From contig JBEAPR010000001.1 in NCBI GenBank assembly GCA_041164265.1, positions 1-33,861 of the forward strand: DNA of 33,861 bases, given 5' to 3'. The notes under the pieces are model-generated. The model saw nothing but the letters and a program-made list of their open reading frames with translations. It ran no database searches and was not told the origin of the DNA. The translations under genes and the position numbers were made by a program. This stretch comes from CALAZP01 sp041164265. Lineage in GTDB: Bacteria > Bacteroidota > Bacteroidia > Chitinophagales > Saprospiraceae. Below, in pieces: positions 1-8,713 of this stretch (its first letter is position 1; the number at the start of each line of letters is the position of its first letter).

Positions 1-977
1 CTGCCTATCTGAATCACTGTTTCAACAGGCCTGAAGTCAACCCCTAAATCGAGACTCGAGGTACATACCACTACCTTTAACGTGCCTTCGTGCAAGGATT
101 CTTCTACCCAATCTCGAATTTCACTACTCAGACTACCGTGGTGCATAGCCATCCTTCCAGCAAGGTCTGGTGCCTCTTCGAGCAATGCCCGGTACCAGAT
201 TTCACATTGAGCACGGGTGTTGGTAAACAAAAGAGTGCTTTTCCCTTCTTGAATAATTGGAATTACCGCCTTTATCAATTTAATTCCTAAATGCCCCGCC
301 CAAGGAAATCGCTCCCTTTCCCTAGGCAATACTGGGATAACTGAAATTTTCTTTTCAATAGATGCTCGGATAACGGTAAAAGAATCTTTTCCTGTGAGGA
401 TATGACCAGCTTCCTTCAAATTGCCAATGGTCGCAGAAATTCCCCAGATGCGCAATTGAGGTTGAATATTTTTTAACCTGGAAAGTGCCAATTCTACCTG
501 CACACCTCGCTTGGTTCCTAGTAACTCATGCCACTCATCCACCACTATTGTTCGCAAAGAAGAGAAAAACGATTTATAGCCCTTAGAGGCCAGGAGTAAA
601 TGCAAACTTTCAGGGGTGGTAATTAAAATATGAGGCGGCTTTTTCTTTTGTTTGGCTCGCTGACTTGCAGTAGAATCCCCCGTCCTCAAACCTACCGTGG
701 CGCTCATTTCCAAATCCAATATTCCCTCTTCAGCAGAAGCAGCTATTTCACGAGTTAATGCCTTAATTGGACTGATCCAAATCGCAGTAACTCCAGAACC
801 ACCCATTTTCTTTTGCTCTAGTAAAATAGGCAGTAATAAAGCATAGGTTTTTCCACTACCCGTAGGTGCATTGACCATGCCCGAGTCCCCATCAAAATAG
901 TGTCGCCAAGTTTTTATTTGAAACTCAAATGGAGTCCAACCTTTTTTCTCAGCCCATTGCAGCGCCTCTTCTATCAA
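1..977 (-). CDS. Ligase-associated DEXH-box DNA helicase (Lhr-like), N-terminal part, cut by window edge
   Basis: The reverse strand encodes 325 codons of an open frame that runs off the window. Reading from a TTG at 977, it shows a Q-motif-like FEFQ (residues 17-20), a Walker A loop APTGSGKT (37-44), the DEWH box (147-150), motif III SAT (181-183) and, near the window edge, a motif V-like stretch (CTSSLDLGVDF). This is the order of a superfamily 2 helicase of the Lhr type, and the DEWH box and small gap structure fit the 'ligase-associated DNA damage response DEXH helicase' family, which normally sits beside the exonuclease and ligase found here at 10013-12645. The start is uncertain: an in-frame TGA lies just upstream and the first ATG (residue 34) would remove the Q motif, so TTG at 977 is preferred. 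It begins 11 bp after the stop of the metalloprotease gene, so cotranscription is likely. The C-terminal half is outside the window. Confidence 0.85.
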   Translation of the reverse strand, partial: MIEEALQWAEKKGWTPFEFQIKTWRHYFDGDSGMVNAPTGSGKTYALLLPILLEQKKMGGSGVTAIWISPIKALTREIAASAEEGILDLEMSATVGLRTGDSTASQRAKQKKKPPHILITTPESLHLLLASKGYKSFFSSLRTIVVDEWHELLGTKRGVQVELALSRLKNIQPQLRIWGISATIGNLKEAGHILTGKDSFTVIRASIEKKISVIPVLPRERERFPWAGHLGIKLIKAVIPIIQEGKSTLLFTNTRAQCEIWYRALLEEAPDLAGRMAMHHGSLSSEIRDWVEESLHEGTLKVVVCTSSLDLGVDFRPVETVIQIG

Positions 978-988
978 GGTTTTGCCAT

Positions 989-3427
989 TTAATCTCCATC
1001 AAAACAGGCCATACCAATGGGAGATCCATCAGGCATTTCTTGAAAGGACGGCACTTTATAATCTCCCGGATTTTCGTAAAAACCTTCAATCATTTTGACT
1101 AAATAAAGAAAATGAGCTTTTTCCGAAGGATCTGAAGTTTGGTTCATTTTAACGCTATACTTTTGAACCAACTCATTGACTTTCAAATGCGCTATGGCAG
1201 CAACCTGCTGCATAACTTCTGAATCTCCAGCCAATGCCAATAGATGGTGTAAGGCCACTTTTTCAGTCATTCGCTCTACTTCTCTCTGCAACCCTAGTAG
1301 GCCTGATCCTCCATTCCACTGCCCAAATAAGGCCTCCAATACCTCGTACATTCCCAATCTGCCATTTGCCCTGCTTGATTGTTCTACCACTCTCGCCATT
1401 CGCTGTGGGTGTAGTAAAAATTGAATAGTATGCCTAGCAGCACTTTCAGCCGCCCCAATAGGATCGAATGTCACGCCAGTGTATGTATTAAATAATTCTC
1501 TTCCCTTGCTATAACCAATAGGCTGAGGAGGGATCAAACTAATTACAGACTCCGGTAAAGTCAAAAATTCTGCATCCAATGTGTTCAATAAGGCATTCAA
1601 AGCATCTCGTTGTTGCCCATCATCCACCATCTCATTTACCGGCTGCCCATCCCCATTGGCAGCATAGGTATAAACCACCCCACCAATCACTTTGGCAGTA
1701 GCTTCTACCTGATAACGATGTGCCAAAAATAAAGGTGCTAAAACATTTTCAAGCGTCGCCATAGGGGTATGCTGCGGAATATTTTTAGCTCCGAAATTTT
1801 TAAGCGCTATAGCTCTTATGGCACTCAATCTGCTCAACTCCTGTGCAGCGGATGCTCCATTATCCCATAAATGAGCCAGTGGGTGGGCTCCTCCCGCTGG
1901 TCTGGCATCTTGATCTGATATATATTGTAACCCCATTTTATGGTTGTCAGCCAAAATATCTAATAAGGCTGCTTTTTCATCTGTCCCTTCGGGAAAATCC
2001 TGATATCCATAAATGATGGTTCTCTTGTCCCAATCACCTATGCCAACGTCATAAGCTTTAGAAAAATCCATCTCTCCTTTCTCATCTAATAGCACCAAAG
2101 GATGAGGATAATCCATAACTGATGCCCTATTGTTATAACTGGCGGCAAAATTATGCGACAAACCAATGGTGTGTCCCACTTCATGAGCAGACAATTGCCT
2201 TAATCTAGCCAAAGCCATTTCCAACAACCGAGGATCAGCATCTACCCCGTTTTCGTAAGCTTCAACCAACCCCTGGGCAATTAAAAAGTCTTGCCTAACT
2301 CTAAGGCTTCCCAATAAAACATGCCCCTTAATGATTTCCCCAGTTCTAGGATCCGTAACACTACTTCCGTAAGACCACCCTCTTGTACTTCGGTGAACCC
2401 AATTGATAACATTGTATCTGACATCTAAAGGATCCGCTCCCTCAGGGAGCTCTTTTACTATAAAGGCATCCTTGTAACCCGCTGCTTCAAATGCCTGATT
2501 CCACCAAGATGCTCCTTCGATAAGCGCAGACTTTATAGGTTCTGGAGCCCCCCGATCTAAATAGTAAACAATAGGCTCTACAGGCTCACTCATTTCTGCA
2601 TTTGGGTTCTTTTTTTCCAATCGATGTCGTGGAATAAATCGCTTGACCAAAGGTTGGTCAATAGGTGTGGCATAATCGCTATAACTCCTTGAATTGTATC
2701 CTGACCGGGGATCAAATTCCCGTGGTTGATACTGGTCATCTGGTAAGGCTACAAAAGAATGATGCATTCTAACTGTTACCAATTCTGGGGTGGGTACCAC
2801 TGAACGAATATAGCCCCCTTGAGGACTTCCCGAAAAAGTGACCATCGCTTCCATTTCTGTATTCAACGGAAAATTCTTGGTGTTTTCCATGTACAAAACC
2901 GAACGACTGCCATCCACCTTATAGGAACCCTGTCGAGCACGCGCTATTCTGTTAGCCACTCCATGAGCATCCCTCAATAAAAAAGAAGTAACATCAATTA
3001 AGAGCGTCGTCCCCTCCGTTGCCACTACCTTAAATCCCCAAATCACTGATGATGCAAATGCATCCCGAACAGACTTGGTTTCCTCCTCATTATCGCTAAC
3101 CGCTCGGTAATCGTAATTGGGCTGAACCATTAATAATTGAGGTCCACTTTTATAAAACTGAACTACACGCGTATCTCCAAGTTGATTCCTGTCCAATCCT
3201 ATATCATTAGATCCCACTCCAGCTGCCAAAGAATTGACATATAAGAATTCCTCTCCAACCTCCTTAACTTCAAGGTATAAGCTTCCCTTATCTTCATCGT
3301 AATAGAGATTAAAATAACCTTCCATACGCTCCATATTTTCGGTAAAGGATGAAATAGAAGTTTGACTCTGAAGCATCCCTGGAGCGATGAAAAACAGTAA
3401 AATAATAAATCTGGAAATCCGGTGCAT
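989..3427 (-). CDS. Exported zinc-dependent metalloprotease (DUF5117/DUF4953-type, metzincin-like)
   Basis: An 812-residue secreted protein when started at the ATG at 3427. The frame is open to an ATG at 3454, but the shorter start places the hydrophobic signal peptide (RISRFIILLFFIAPG, cleavage near SQT) at the N-terminus, and a promoter -7 element overlaps the upstream ATG. The catalytic motif HEVGHTIGLSH (about residues 415-425 from this start) is the HExxHxxGxxH zinc site of metzincins, followed by a Met-turn-like SVMDYP. N-terminal beta-rich sequence and long C-terminal region fit the DUF5118/DUF5117/DUF4953 architecture common in Bacteroidota. The natural substrate is unknown. It lies between the two-component regulator upstream and the helicase, whose start is 11 bp beyond its stop. 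It is probably periplasmic or surface exposed; no lipobox or T9SS sorting domain is visible. Confidence 0.85.
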   Translation of the reverse strand: MHRISRFIILLFFIAPGMLQSQTSISSFTENMERMEGYFNLYYDEDKGSLYLEVKEVGEEFLYVNSLAAGVGSNDIGLDRNQLGDTRVVQFYKSGPQLLMVQPNYDYRAVSDNEEETKSVRDAFASSVIWGFKVVATEGTTLLIDVTSFLLRDAHGVANRIARARQGSYKVDGSRSVLYMENTKNFPLNTEMEAMVTFSGSPQGGYIRSVVPTPELVTVRMHHSFVALPDDQYQPREFDPRSGYNSRSYSDYATPIDQPLVKRFIPRHRLEKKNPNAEMSEPVEPIVYYLDRGAPEPIKSALIEGASWWNQAFEAAGYKDAFIVKELPEGADPLDVRYNVINWVHRSTRGWSYGSSVTDPRTGEIIKGHVLLGSLRVRQDFLIAQGLVEAYENGVDADPRLLEMALARLRQLSAHEVGHTIGLSHNFAASYNNRASVMDYPHPLVLLDEKGEMDFSKAYDVGIGDWDKRTIIYGYQDFPEGTDEKAALLDILADNHKMGLQYISDQDARPAGGAHPLAHLWDNGASAAQELSRLSAIRAIALKNFGAKNIPQHTPMATLENVLAPLFLAHRYQVEATAKVIGGVVYTYAANGDGQPVNEMVDDGQQRDALNALLNTLDAEFLTLPESVISLIPPQPIGYSKGRELFNTYTGVTFDPIGAAESAARHTIQFLLHPQRMARVVEQSSRANGRLGMYEVLEALFGQWNGGSGLLGLQREVERMTEKVALHHLLALAGDSEVMQQVAAIAHLKVNELVQKYSVKMNQTSDPSEKAHFLYLVKMIEGFYENPGDYKVPSFQEMPDGSPIGMACFDGD

Positions 3428-3451
3428 ATCAATAGAATTTAAGGTTCCATC

Positions 3452-3480
3452 CAAAAATAATGTTTATCCACCATTTTCAA
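3452..3480 (-). promoter_or_regulatory. Candidate Bacteroidota promoter for the metalloprotease gene
   Basis: On the minus strand TATTTTTG (3459-3452) matches the -7 consensus TAnnTTTG exactly, with a TTG (3480-3478) 18 bp upstream as a -33 element. Transcription would start near 3445, which leaves a short leader before ATG 3427 and argues against the longer start at 3454. Confidence 0.5.
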
Positions 3481-3503
3481 TTGAAATCTTCCAATTATTG
3501 CTG

Positions 3504-4196
3504 TTAGCGATAAGTCTCCCCCACAGGTAACCACTGATCCAAAATTTTGACCTTAGTCTTAAGACGGGATTCAATTTTATTATTATTAATCAGATATGAG
3601 CGGTGAATTCTTGAAAAACCCACAGGTTGAAGCTGTATTTCCAAATCTTTAAGCCTTTTGAGGGTTAACGTTGGTTTGGATTTTCCCTCACGGAAAATTT
3701 TGACGTAATCCCCCATAGCCTCTATGTATAAAATCTCCTGAACAGGAATAATCACTTCTTTATAGTCAGAGAAAACCGCCATTTTCTCTATAGAGGGTAA
3801 CTTCTCAGGAAGCGTTTGACTTTTAAAAGCCAGCCAATCTTTTGCTTTTTCCATGGCCTTCATAAAACGATCTGGTGCTACCGGCTTGACTAAATAATCG
3901 ATGACATCCAAATCAAAACCTTCATGAGCAAATTCCTTATAAGCTGTTAAAAATATAATGAGTGGCTTTTCCTCTTTAAAATTTCGCACCAGATCCAATC
4001 CATTTTCTTCTGGCATATTGATATCTGTGATGACCAAATCAATCACATTATCCGAAAGAAATTCCCTGGCTTTAGCTGCGCTACTAAATACACCTACCAG
4101 TTTCCAATCCTCCATTGGTTCCGCATACTTTTGGATAATAGATAACGCTAAAGGTTCGTCATCTACCGCAATGAAGGTGTATTTAGGTGCTGTCAT
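3504..4196 (-). CDS. LytTR-family DNA-binding response regulator
   Basis: A 230-residue two-domain response regulator. The receiver domain (about 1-120) has the acidic pocket D12/D13, the phosphoacceptor D58 in TDINMPEENG, and K104 in YLVKP. The C-terminal LytTR domain (about 135-230) includes IEAMGDYVKIF, the FSRIHRSYLIN helix-loop and the VGETYR ending typical of the LytR/AlgR family, which binds direct repeats about 21 bp apart. It overlaps the kinase gene by an ATGA, so the two are translationally coupled and form a cognate pair. It probably regulates the divergently transcribed TonB receptor and its own operon through the repeat at 5258-5292 (inference). Confidence 0.95.
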   Translation of the reverse strand: MTAPKYTFIAVDDEPLALSIIQKYAEPMEDWKLVGVFSSAAKAREFLSDNVIDLVITDINMPEENGLDLVRNFKEEKPLIIFLTAYKEFAHEGFDLDVIDYLVKPVAPDRFMKAMEKAKDWLAFKSQTLPEKLPSIEKMAVFSDYKEVIIPVQEILYIEAMGDYVKIFREGKSKPTLTLKRLKDLEIQLQPVGFSRIHRSYLINNNKIESRLKTKVKILDQWLPVGETYR

Positions 4197-5209
4197 CCTA
4201 CTAAATTAACGGATAAGTGAATTTGATAGGAATCTCCATCATCAGTGATATTCAAGGAATGTTGATTGGGATAACTGAAATGCAATCTTTGTTGGGTATT
4301 GTTCAATCCAATACCAGTTGGATTCATATTTTCGAGATGCCTCAGTTGTTGATTTTTAACTAGCAGGGTTAATTGGCCATCTTCCAATTCTAATTTAATT
4401 TCAATAGTACCTTCTTTTTTTCCAGAAATTCCATGCTTAAAGGCATTTTCAATAAAAGGGAGCAAAATCATAGGTTCGATCCAAACATCTGAGGGAATAG
4501 CATCGGGAAAATTCAACTGCAAGTGATTAATGGAGGACAATCGCAACTTTTGTAGATCAATATAATTGAGGATAAAATTAACCTCTGAAGATAATTTGAC
4601 TCTCGGAGCATTACATTCGTAAAGCAGGTATTTAACCAAAGTTGATAATTTAAGCAGTGCTTCTGGGGTTTTTTCAGGCTCGGTTATGGCCAAACCGTAT
4701 AAATTATTAAGCGTATTCAATAAAAAATGAGGGTTTATTTGCGATTTGAGTAAATTCAATTCTGCTTCCAACCGCTTTTTGTTTGCTTCCTCCTCTTCTT
4801 TCTTTTTCGTTTCAAATTCTCTAAATCCTCGAATAGATGCTCCTGCACCTGCGGTAACCAATCCAAAGAAAAGAGGAGGCATGACCATAAATAGTATTCT
4901 CCTATTGGATATTTCCTTTTGTGGAAATTTATACTGATAAATCATTAAGTCCGTAATGACCATCAAACTCAAATAAACCATAAAGGCGAGCGGGGCCCAC
5001 AAAAAAAATTTTTGCCGAAGGCTTTTAAAATAAAAAGGTAGTAAGGCATAATAGAAAATATTGTAAAAGGCAGCTATGGCAATAACCCGCCAAGTATCAA
5101 TTGCATAATCGAAAGCTGGTTTATTCTCATACCCGAAGCCTAATGCAAATACCAACCATAGGCCTAACCAAACGGTCAATTGGATGGCTAATGTTTTATT
5201 ATTCAGCAT
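4193..5209 (-). CDS. LytS-like sensor histidine kinase (His_kinase/HATPase_c)
   Basis: A 338-residue inner-membrane kinase. Four hydrophobic segments (about residues 8-28, 40-62, 68-92 and 103-126) have no extensive extracytoplasmic domain, so the signal is probably sensed within the membrane or through another protein. A charged linker (ETKKKEEEEANKKRLEAEL) with coiled-coil character leads to the phosphoacceptor H161 in SQINPHFLLNTLNNL, the signature of the LytS/YehU (PF06580) family. The ATPase domain has the N box FIENAFKHG (N255) and G box GIGLNNTQQRL (about 299-309). It is the first gene of a two-gene operon with the LytTR regulator, with which it overlaps by 4 bp. It is divergent from the TonB receptor at 5348. 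Confidence 0.95.
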   Translation of the reverse strand: MLNNKTLAIQLTVWLGLWLVFALGFGYENKPAFDYAIDTWRVIAIAAFYNIFYYALLPFYFKSLRQKFFLWAPLAFMVYLSLMVITDLMIYQYKFPQKEISNRRILFMVMPPLFFGLVTAGAGASIRGFREFETKKKEEEEANKKRLEAELNLLKSQINPHFLLNTLNNLYGLAITEPEKTPEALLKLSTLVKYLLYECNAPRVKLSSEVNFILNYIDLQKLRLSSINHLQLNFPDAIPSDVWIEPMILLPFIENAFKHGISGKKEGTIEIKLELEDGQLTLLVKNQQLRHLENMNPTGIGLNNTQQRLHFSYPNQHSLNITDDGDSYQIHLSVNLVG

Positions 5210-5225
5210 ATTATAATTTATATAA

Positions 5226-5255
5226 CAAAGGTACTATACTTTACCTTCCATAAAA
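5226..5255 (-). promoter_or_regulatory. Candidate promoter of the kinase/regulator operon
   Basis: TACCTTTG on the minus strand (5233-5226) matches the -7 consensus TAnnTTTG. A weak TTTT lies 18 bp upstream in the -33 position. The start codon at 5209 follows after a short leader. Confidence 0.45.
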
Positions 5256-5257
5256 TT

Positions 5258-5292
5258 GGGTTGGTCGATACAAAAGACGGGTTGAACGATAC
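5258..5292. promoter_or_regulatory. Candidate LytTR operator: direct repeat with 21-bp spacing
   Basis: GGGTTGGTCGATAC (5258-5271) recurs as GGGTTGAACGATAC (5279-5292), 12 of 14 bases identical and exactly 21 bp apart, two helical turns. LytTR regulators are known to bind pairs of imperfect direct repeats at this spacing. The pair sits between the kinase promoter (-33 edge at 5255) and the presumed receptor promoter (-7 at 5319-5326), placing its near half about 47 bp before the likely receptor transcription start. Binding itself is inference. Confidence 0.6.
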
Positions 5293-5318
5293 TCTCTAAT
5301 TTAATGATTTTCAAAGGA

Positions 5319-5326
5319 CATATTTG
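5319..5326 (+). promoter_or_regulatory. Candidate -7 element of the TonB-receptor gene
   Basis: CATATTTG differs from TAnnTTTG in one base and stands 21 bp before ATG 5348. No convincing -33 TTG is found at the usual distance, which would fit a promoter that needs an activator bound at the adjacent direct repeat. Confidence 0.35.
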
Positions 5327-5347
5327 CAGCAAATTAATATCACATTC

Positions 5348-7909
5348 ATGAAAAATCAATTTTTGTTTGCCACCCTAGCGTTGCTCTTTATCAGTAGTCT
5401 ATCTGCCATTGCCCAACCACCACAGGGAAGAGCTTTCCCTCAATCGGGAATGGCTCCCAAAGGGGCGCTGTATGGAAAAGTTTTGGATGAAGAAGGAAAG
5501 GGAGTGGGGTTTGCCACCGTTCAGATTATGGTAAAAAACAACCAGACTCAACAAGACAGTTTATTAGCAGGTCAATTGACAGAACCTAATGGAGATTTTA
5601 GGATAGAAAATATACCAGCAATTGGTCAGCTTACTATTGTAATTTCTTTTTTAGGATATGCGGAAATCAAACAGCCTATAGAATTCATTAGGACACCTGG
5701 TACTCGGATGATGGGGCCGCTAGAAAAAGACCTGGGTAATTTTCAATTTTCGTCTGAGACGACCGTTTTGGATGAAGTTGTAGTAAAGGGGCAAGCCACC
5801 GTAGCTGCTTTATCTTTGGATAGAAAATCATTCCGAATTGATAAAGACTTGACCACTGCTGGAGGTACTGCTCAAGATGCATTGAAAAATGTACCTTCTG
5901 TCTCCGTAGATTTAGACGGAAATGTGAGTTTGAGAAACGGCGCTCCTCAAGTTTTTGTCGATGGTCGTCCCTCTACCCTTTCCTTAGATCAAATTGCGGC
6001 TGATGCCATTGAATCCATTGAGGTTATTACCAATCCTTCTGCTAAATACGATGCTGGAGGAGGTGCAGCAGGTATTATTAATATCGTCTTAAAGAAGGAA
6101 AAACGCGTCGGTTACAATGGCAATTTGCGATTGGGAACGGATTCTAGAGGAGGTTTGAATTCAGGTGGGGACATCAATGCCCGCGGTGAAAAAATTAATG
6201 TTTTCGCCTCTGGAATGTACAATCAATTCAGAGGATTCGGTGAGGGAGAAACTTTCAGAGAAAATCTATTTACCGATCCGCTTTCGAATCTTACGCAGTT
6301 GTCGGAAAATAATATGCGAGGTGGGTTTGCCAATGCCAGAGCAGGAATCGATTTCTTCCTGGACAATAGGAATACCTTAACCTTTTCAGGTAGTATAGTG
6401 AGAGGTAAATTCGATCCCAATAGTACCATTAATAATACCACAGATTATATTTCCCCAATAGGAAGTTTGCTTTATACCTCTTCTTTCGATCGAATTTCTG
6501 AACAAAACCGAGAGTTTAAAAACCAAGGGATTACTGGGCAATTCAAACACCTTTTTCCGAAGGAAGGCAGTGAATGGACAGCAGATATCAATTACAATCA
6601 AGTAAATTTCGATGGCGATAGTCACTTTTCTAGTGTATATGATAATGGTTATGGCACTAATGAAAGACAGGTCAATCTGGGACAGGGGAGTTTCTTCACC
6701 GCTCAGACTGATTTTATTTACATCCTCGGTAAAGATTTAAAATTGGAAGGTGGCTTGAAAACCATTTTGAGAAAAAATACCAATAATAACAATAATACTT
6801 ACTTGGATCCCAGCACCAACGAATGGGTTGCTAGAACTCAACTTTCTGATCAATTCGAATTCGACGACCAAATTTTGGCTGCTTATCTTCAGGCTGGTAG
6901 ATCATTTGGAAAATGGGGGTTACAAGTGGGATTACGGGCGGAAAGTAGTGATTTTACAGGTAGATTAACTGCGTTGGATTCTTCATTTAACATCAGTTAT
7001 CCCATTAGTTTATTCCCCAGTTTTTTTGCAACCCGTCAATTAAATGAAACCGATCAGATTCAGATAGCTTATACCCGTAGAATCAATAGGCCTAATTTCT
7101 TTCAAACAATGCCCTTTACGGATTTTTCAGATTCCCTTAATTTAAGAAGAGGAAATCCGGCTTTATTACCTGAGTTTACCAACTCCATGGAAATATCGTA
7201 TCAGAAAATTTTCGAGAAAGGCCATAATCTTTTGGTTTCGGTTTACTACAAACAAGCCAATAATTTGATTGCAACCTATCAATTTGCCGAGCCCATTGCC
7301 AATAGCGAAAATCAAGTCATCATTAATTCTTATGCCAATAGCAATAGTGCTGCTGCATATGGGGCAGAAATCACCTTGAAAAATAGCTATGGAGGTTGGT
7401 TGGATATTACCACTAATGTGAATTTATTTCAAGCAAAAGTAGATGCTTCCAATGTAGAACAGGATTTGGAAATCAGCAGACTTAGTGGATTTCTTAAGGA
7501 GACTGTACAAATCACCTTGCCTAAAAATTTCTCCTTTCAATTAAACGGGGAATATAGAACTAGAGCTTCATTTACCCCTTCTAGTAATAATGGGATGTTT
7601 GGAAGAGGCTCCTCCCAAAACACCGCGCAGGGATACACCAAAGAACTATGGTTTGTCGACGCCTCAATACGCAAAGCATTTGCCAATAATAAAGCCTTTT
7701 TAACATTGAGCGTTCAGGATATTTTCAAAACTCGAAAATTTGGTTCTTACACCAACTCCGAATTCTTTATCCAAGATTCTTATAGATTGATGAATCCACA
7801 GTTAGTGAGGGTAAATCTATCATACCGATTTGGAAAAATGGATGCTTCCTTATTTAAGAGAAAGAACAATCGAGTGAACATGGAAGGTTCGGATATGATG
7901 GGTGGTTAA
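5348..7909 (+). CDS. TonB-dependent receptor-like outer membrane beta-barrel protein
   Basis: An 853-residue outer-membrane protein from the ATG at 5348, which begins the signal peptide KNQFLFATLALLFISSLSAIA; an ATG 24 bp upstream would lie on the putative -7 element and is less likely. After the signal come a carboxypeptidase-regulatory-like domain (about residues 35-130, with GKVLDEEGKGVGFATVQI), a plug domain (about 150-245, with VFVDGRPS and SAKYDAGGGAAGIINIVLKK), and a long beta barrel of the OMP_b-brl_3 type ending in LVRVNLSYRFGK. A short polar, methionine- and glycine-rich tail (MEGSDMMGG) follows the last strand. The substrate is unknown. The divergent LytS/LytTR pair and shared operator suggest that this gene is its main target. 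The carbonic anhydrase follows after 42 bp, probably in the same transcript. Confidence 0.92.
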   Translation: MKNQFLFATLALLFISSLSAIAQPPQGRAFPQSGMAPKGALYGKVLDEEGKGVGFATVQIMVKNNQTQQDSLLAGQLTEPNGDFRIENIPAIGQLTIVISFLGYAEIKQPIEFIRTPGTRMMGPLEKDLGNFQFSSETTVLDEVVVKGQATVAALSLDRKSFRIDKDLTTAGGTAQDALKNVPSVSVDLDGNVSLRNGAPQVFVDGRPSTLSLDQIAADAIESIEVITNPSAKYDAGGGAAGIINIVLKKEKRVGYNGNLRLGTDSRGGLNSGGDINARGEKINVFASGMYNQFRGFGEGETFRENLFTDPLSNLTQLSENNMRGGFANARAGIDFFLDNRNTLTFSGSIVRGKFDPNSTINNTTDYISPIGSLLYTSSFDRISEQNREFKNQGITGQFKHLFPKEGSEWTADINYNQVNFDGDSHFSSVYDNGYGTNERQVNLGQGSFFTAQTDFIYILGKDLKLEGGLKTILRKNTNNNNNTYLDPSTNEWVARTQLSDQFEFDDQILAAYLQAGRSFGKWGLQVGLRAESSDFTGRLTALDSSFNISYPISLFPSFFATRQLNETDQIQIAYTRRINRPNFFQTMPFTDFSDSLNLRRGNPALLPEFTNSMEISYQKIFEKGHNLLVSVYYKQANNLIATYQFAEPIANSENQVIINSYANSNSAAAYGAEITLKNSYGGWLDITTNVNLFQAKVDASNVEQDLEISRLSGFLKETVQITLPKNFSFQLNGEYRTRASFTPSSNNGMFGRGSSQNTAQGYTKELWFVDASIRKAFANNKAFLTLSVQDIFKTRKFGSYTNSEFFIQDSYRLMNPQLVRVNLSYRFGKMDASLFKRKNNRVNMEGSDMMGG

Positions 7910-7951
7910 TTATTAGTAGTACATTGCGTCCTCAAATAAAAAATCCAGAAC

Positions 7952-8710
7952 ATGCAAAAAATCAATCTGTCTATTCTAATTTCTAGTGCCTTATTTTTCT
8001 CTGCCTGCCAAAAAGATGAAGAAATGGTTCTTGATTGTAATGCTTTTGAGTGGGAATACGAAGGAAGTGGCGCCCCCGTTAATTGGACCGGTTGTTTTTT
8101 AGATTGCGGAGGCCAAGTTCAATCCCCTGTTAATATTGCAAACTCAGTAGAAAATGGACAGCTTTCCTCTTTAATACATTCTTATGAAAATGCCGCATTC
8201 GAATTTTTCAATAATGGTCATACCGTGGAGTTCGAGTATGAAGCAGGAAGTAATCTGATTTTCGAAGGAATTCCCTATGAATTACTTCAATTTCACTTTC
8301 ATACTGGATCAGAACACCAATTAAATGGTCGCCAATATCCTATGGAAATCCATTTGGTTCATAAAAATGTTGCAACAGGTAACCTCGCTGTAATAGGGGT
8401 ATTTTTCGAAGAGGGAAATGAAAATTCATTTTTAGAAAAATTGGGGACTACTCTACCTATTGAAAATGAAAGAATTTCAAAAAGCGAAGTGCTGAACGTT
8501 AAAGAGGTGCTGCCTACCGATGGAAGTTACTATACCTATGGTGGGTCCTTAACTACTCCACCTTGTTCAGAAATTGTCAATTGGGTAGTAATGGAAAATT
8601 CCGTTGAAGCTTCTCCTCAACAAATTGAACGATTTCATGAGGTATTACGTGACAATTACCGTCCATTGCAGGCGATTAATGGCAGGAGTATTAGTCATTA
8701 CATTCAATAA
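7952..8710 (+). CDS. Alpha-class carbonic anhydrase, lipoprotein
   Basis: A 252-residue alpha-carbonic anhydrase that interconverts CO2 and bicarbonate. The signal peptide ends in a lipobox (FFSAC, Cys19), so the enzyme is lipid-anchored in the periplasm or at the surface. Zinc ligands are H115 and H117 (in LLQFHFHTGSEH) and H134 (in MEIHLVHKN); the 17-residue gap between the second and third matches bacterial alpha enzymes. H90 in NNGHTVEFEY corresponds to the proton-shuttle His, and TTPPCSEIVNWVV (from about 201) is the conserved gatekeeper-threonine region with a Cys often in a disulfide. Two extra cysteines (C48, C52) lie before QSPVNI. It lies 42 bp after the TonB receptor and is probably coexpressed with it. 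The convergent M43 gene ends 3 bp beyond its stop. Confidence 0.95.
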   Translation: MQKINLSILISSALFFSACQKDEEMVLDCNAFEWEYEGSGAPVNWTGCFLDCGGQVQSPVNIANSVENGQLSSLIHSYENAAFEFFNNGHTVEFEYEAGSNLIFEGIPYELLQFHFHTGSEHQLNGRQYPMEIHLVHKNVATGNLAVIGVFFEEGNENSFLEKLGTTLPIENERISKSEVLNVKEVLPTDGSYYTYGGSLTTPPCSEIVNWVVMENSVEASPQQIERFHEVLRDNYRPLQAINGRSISHYIQ

Positions 8711-8713
8711 TGA

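Noticed and set aside
5324..5347. Longer start of the TonB receptor
   Set aside because: That ATG overlaps the putative -7 element and puts residues before a complete signal peptide that starts at 5348.
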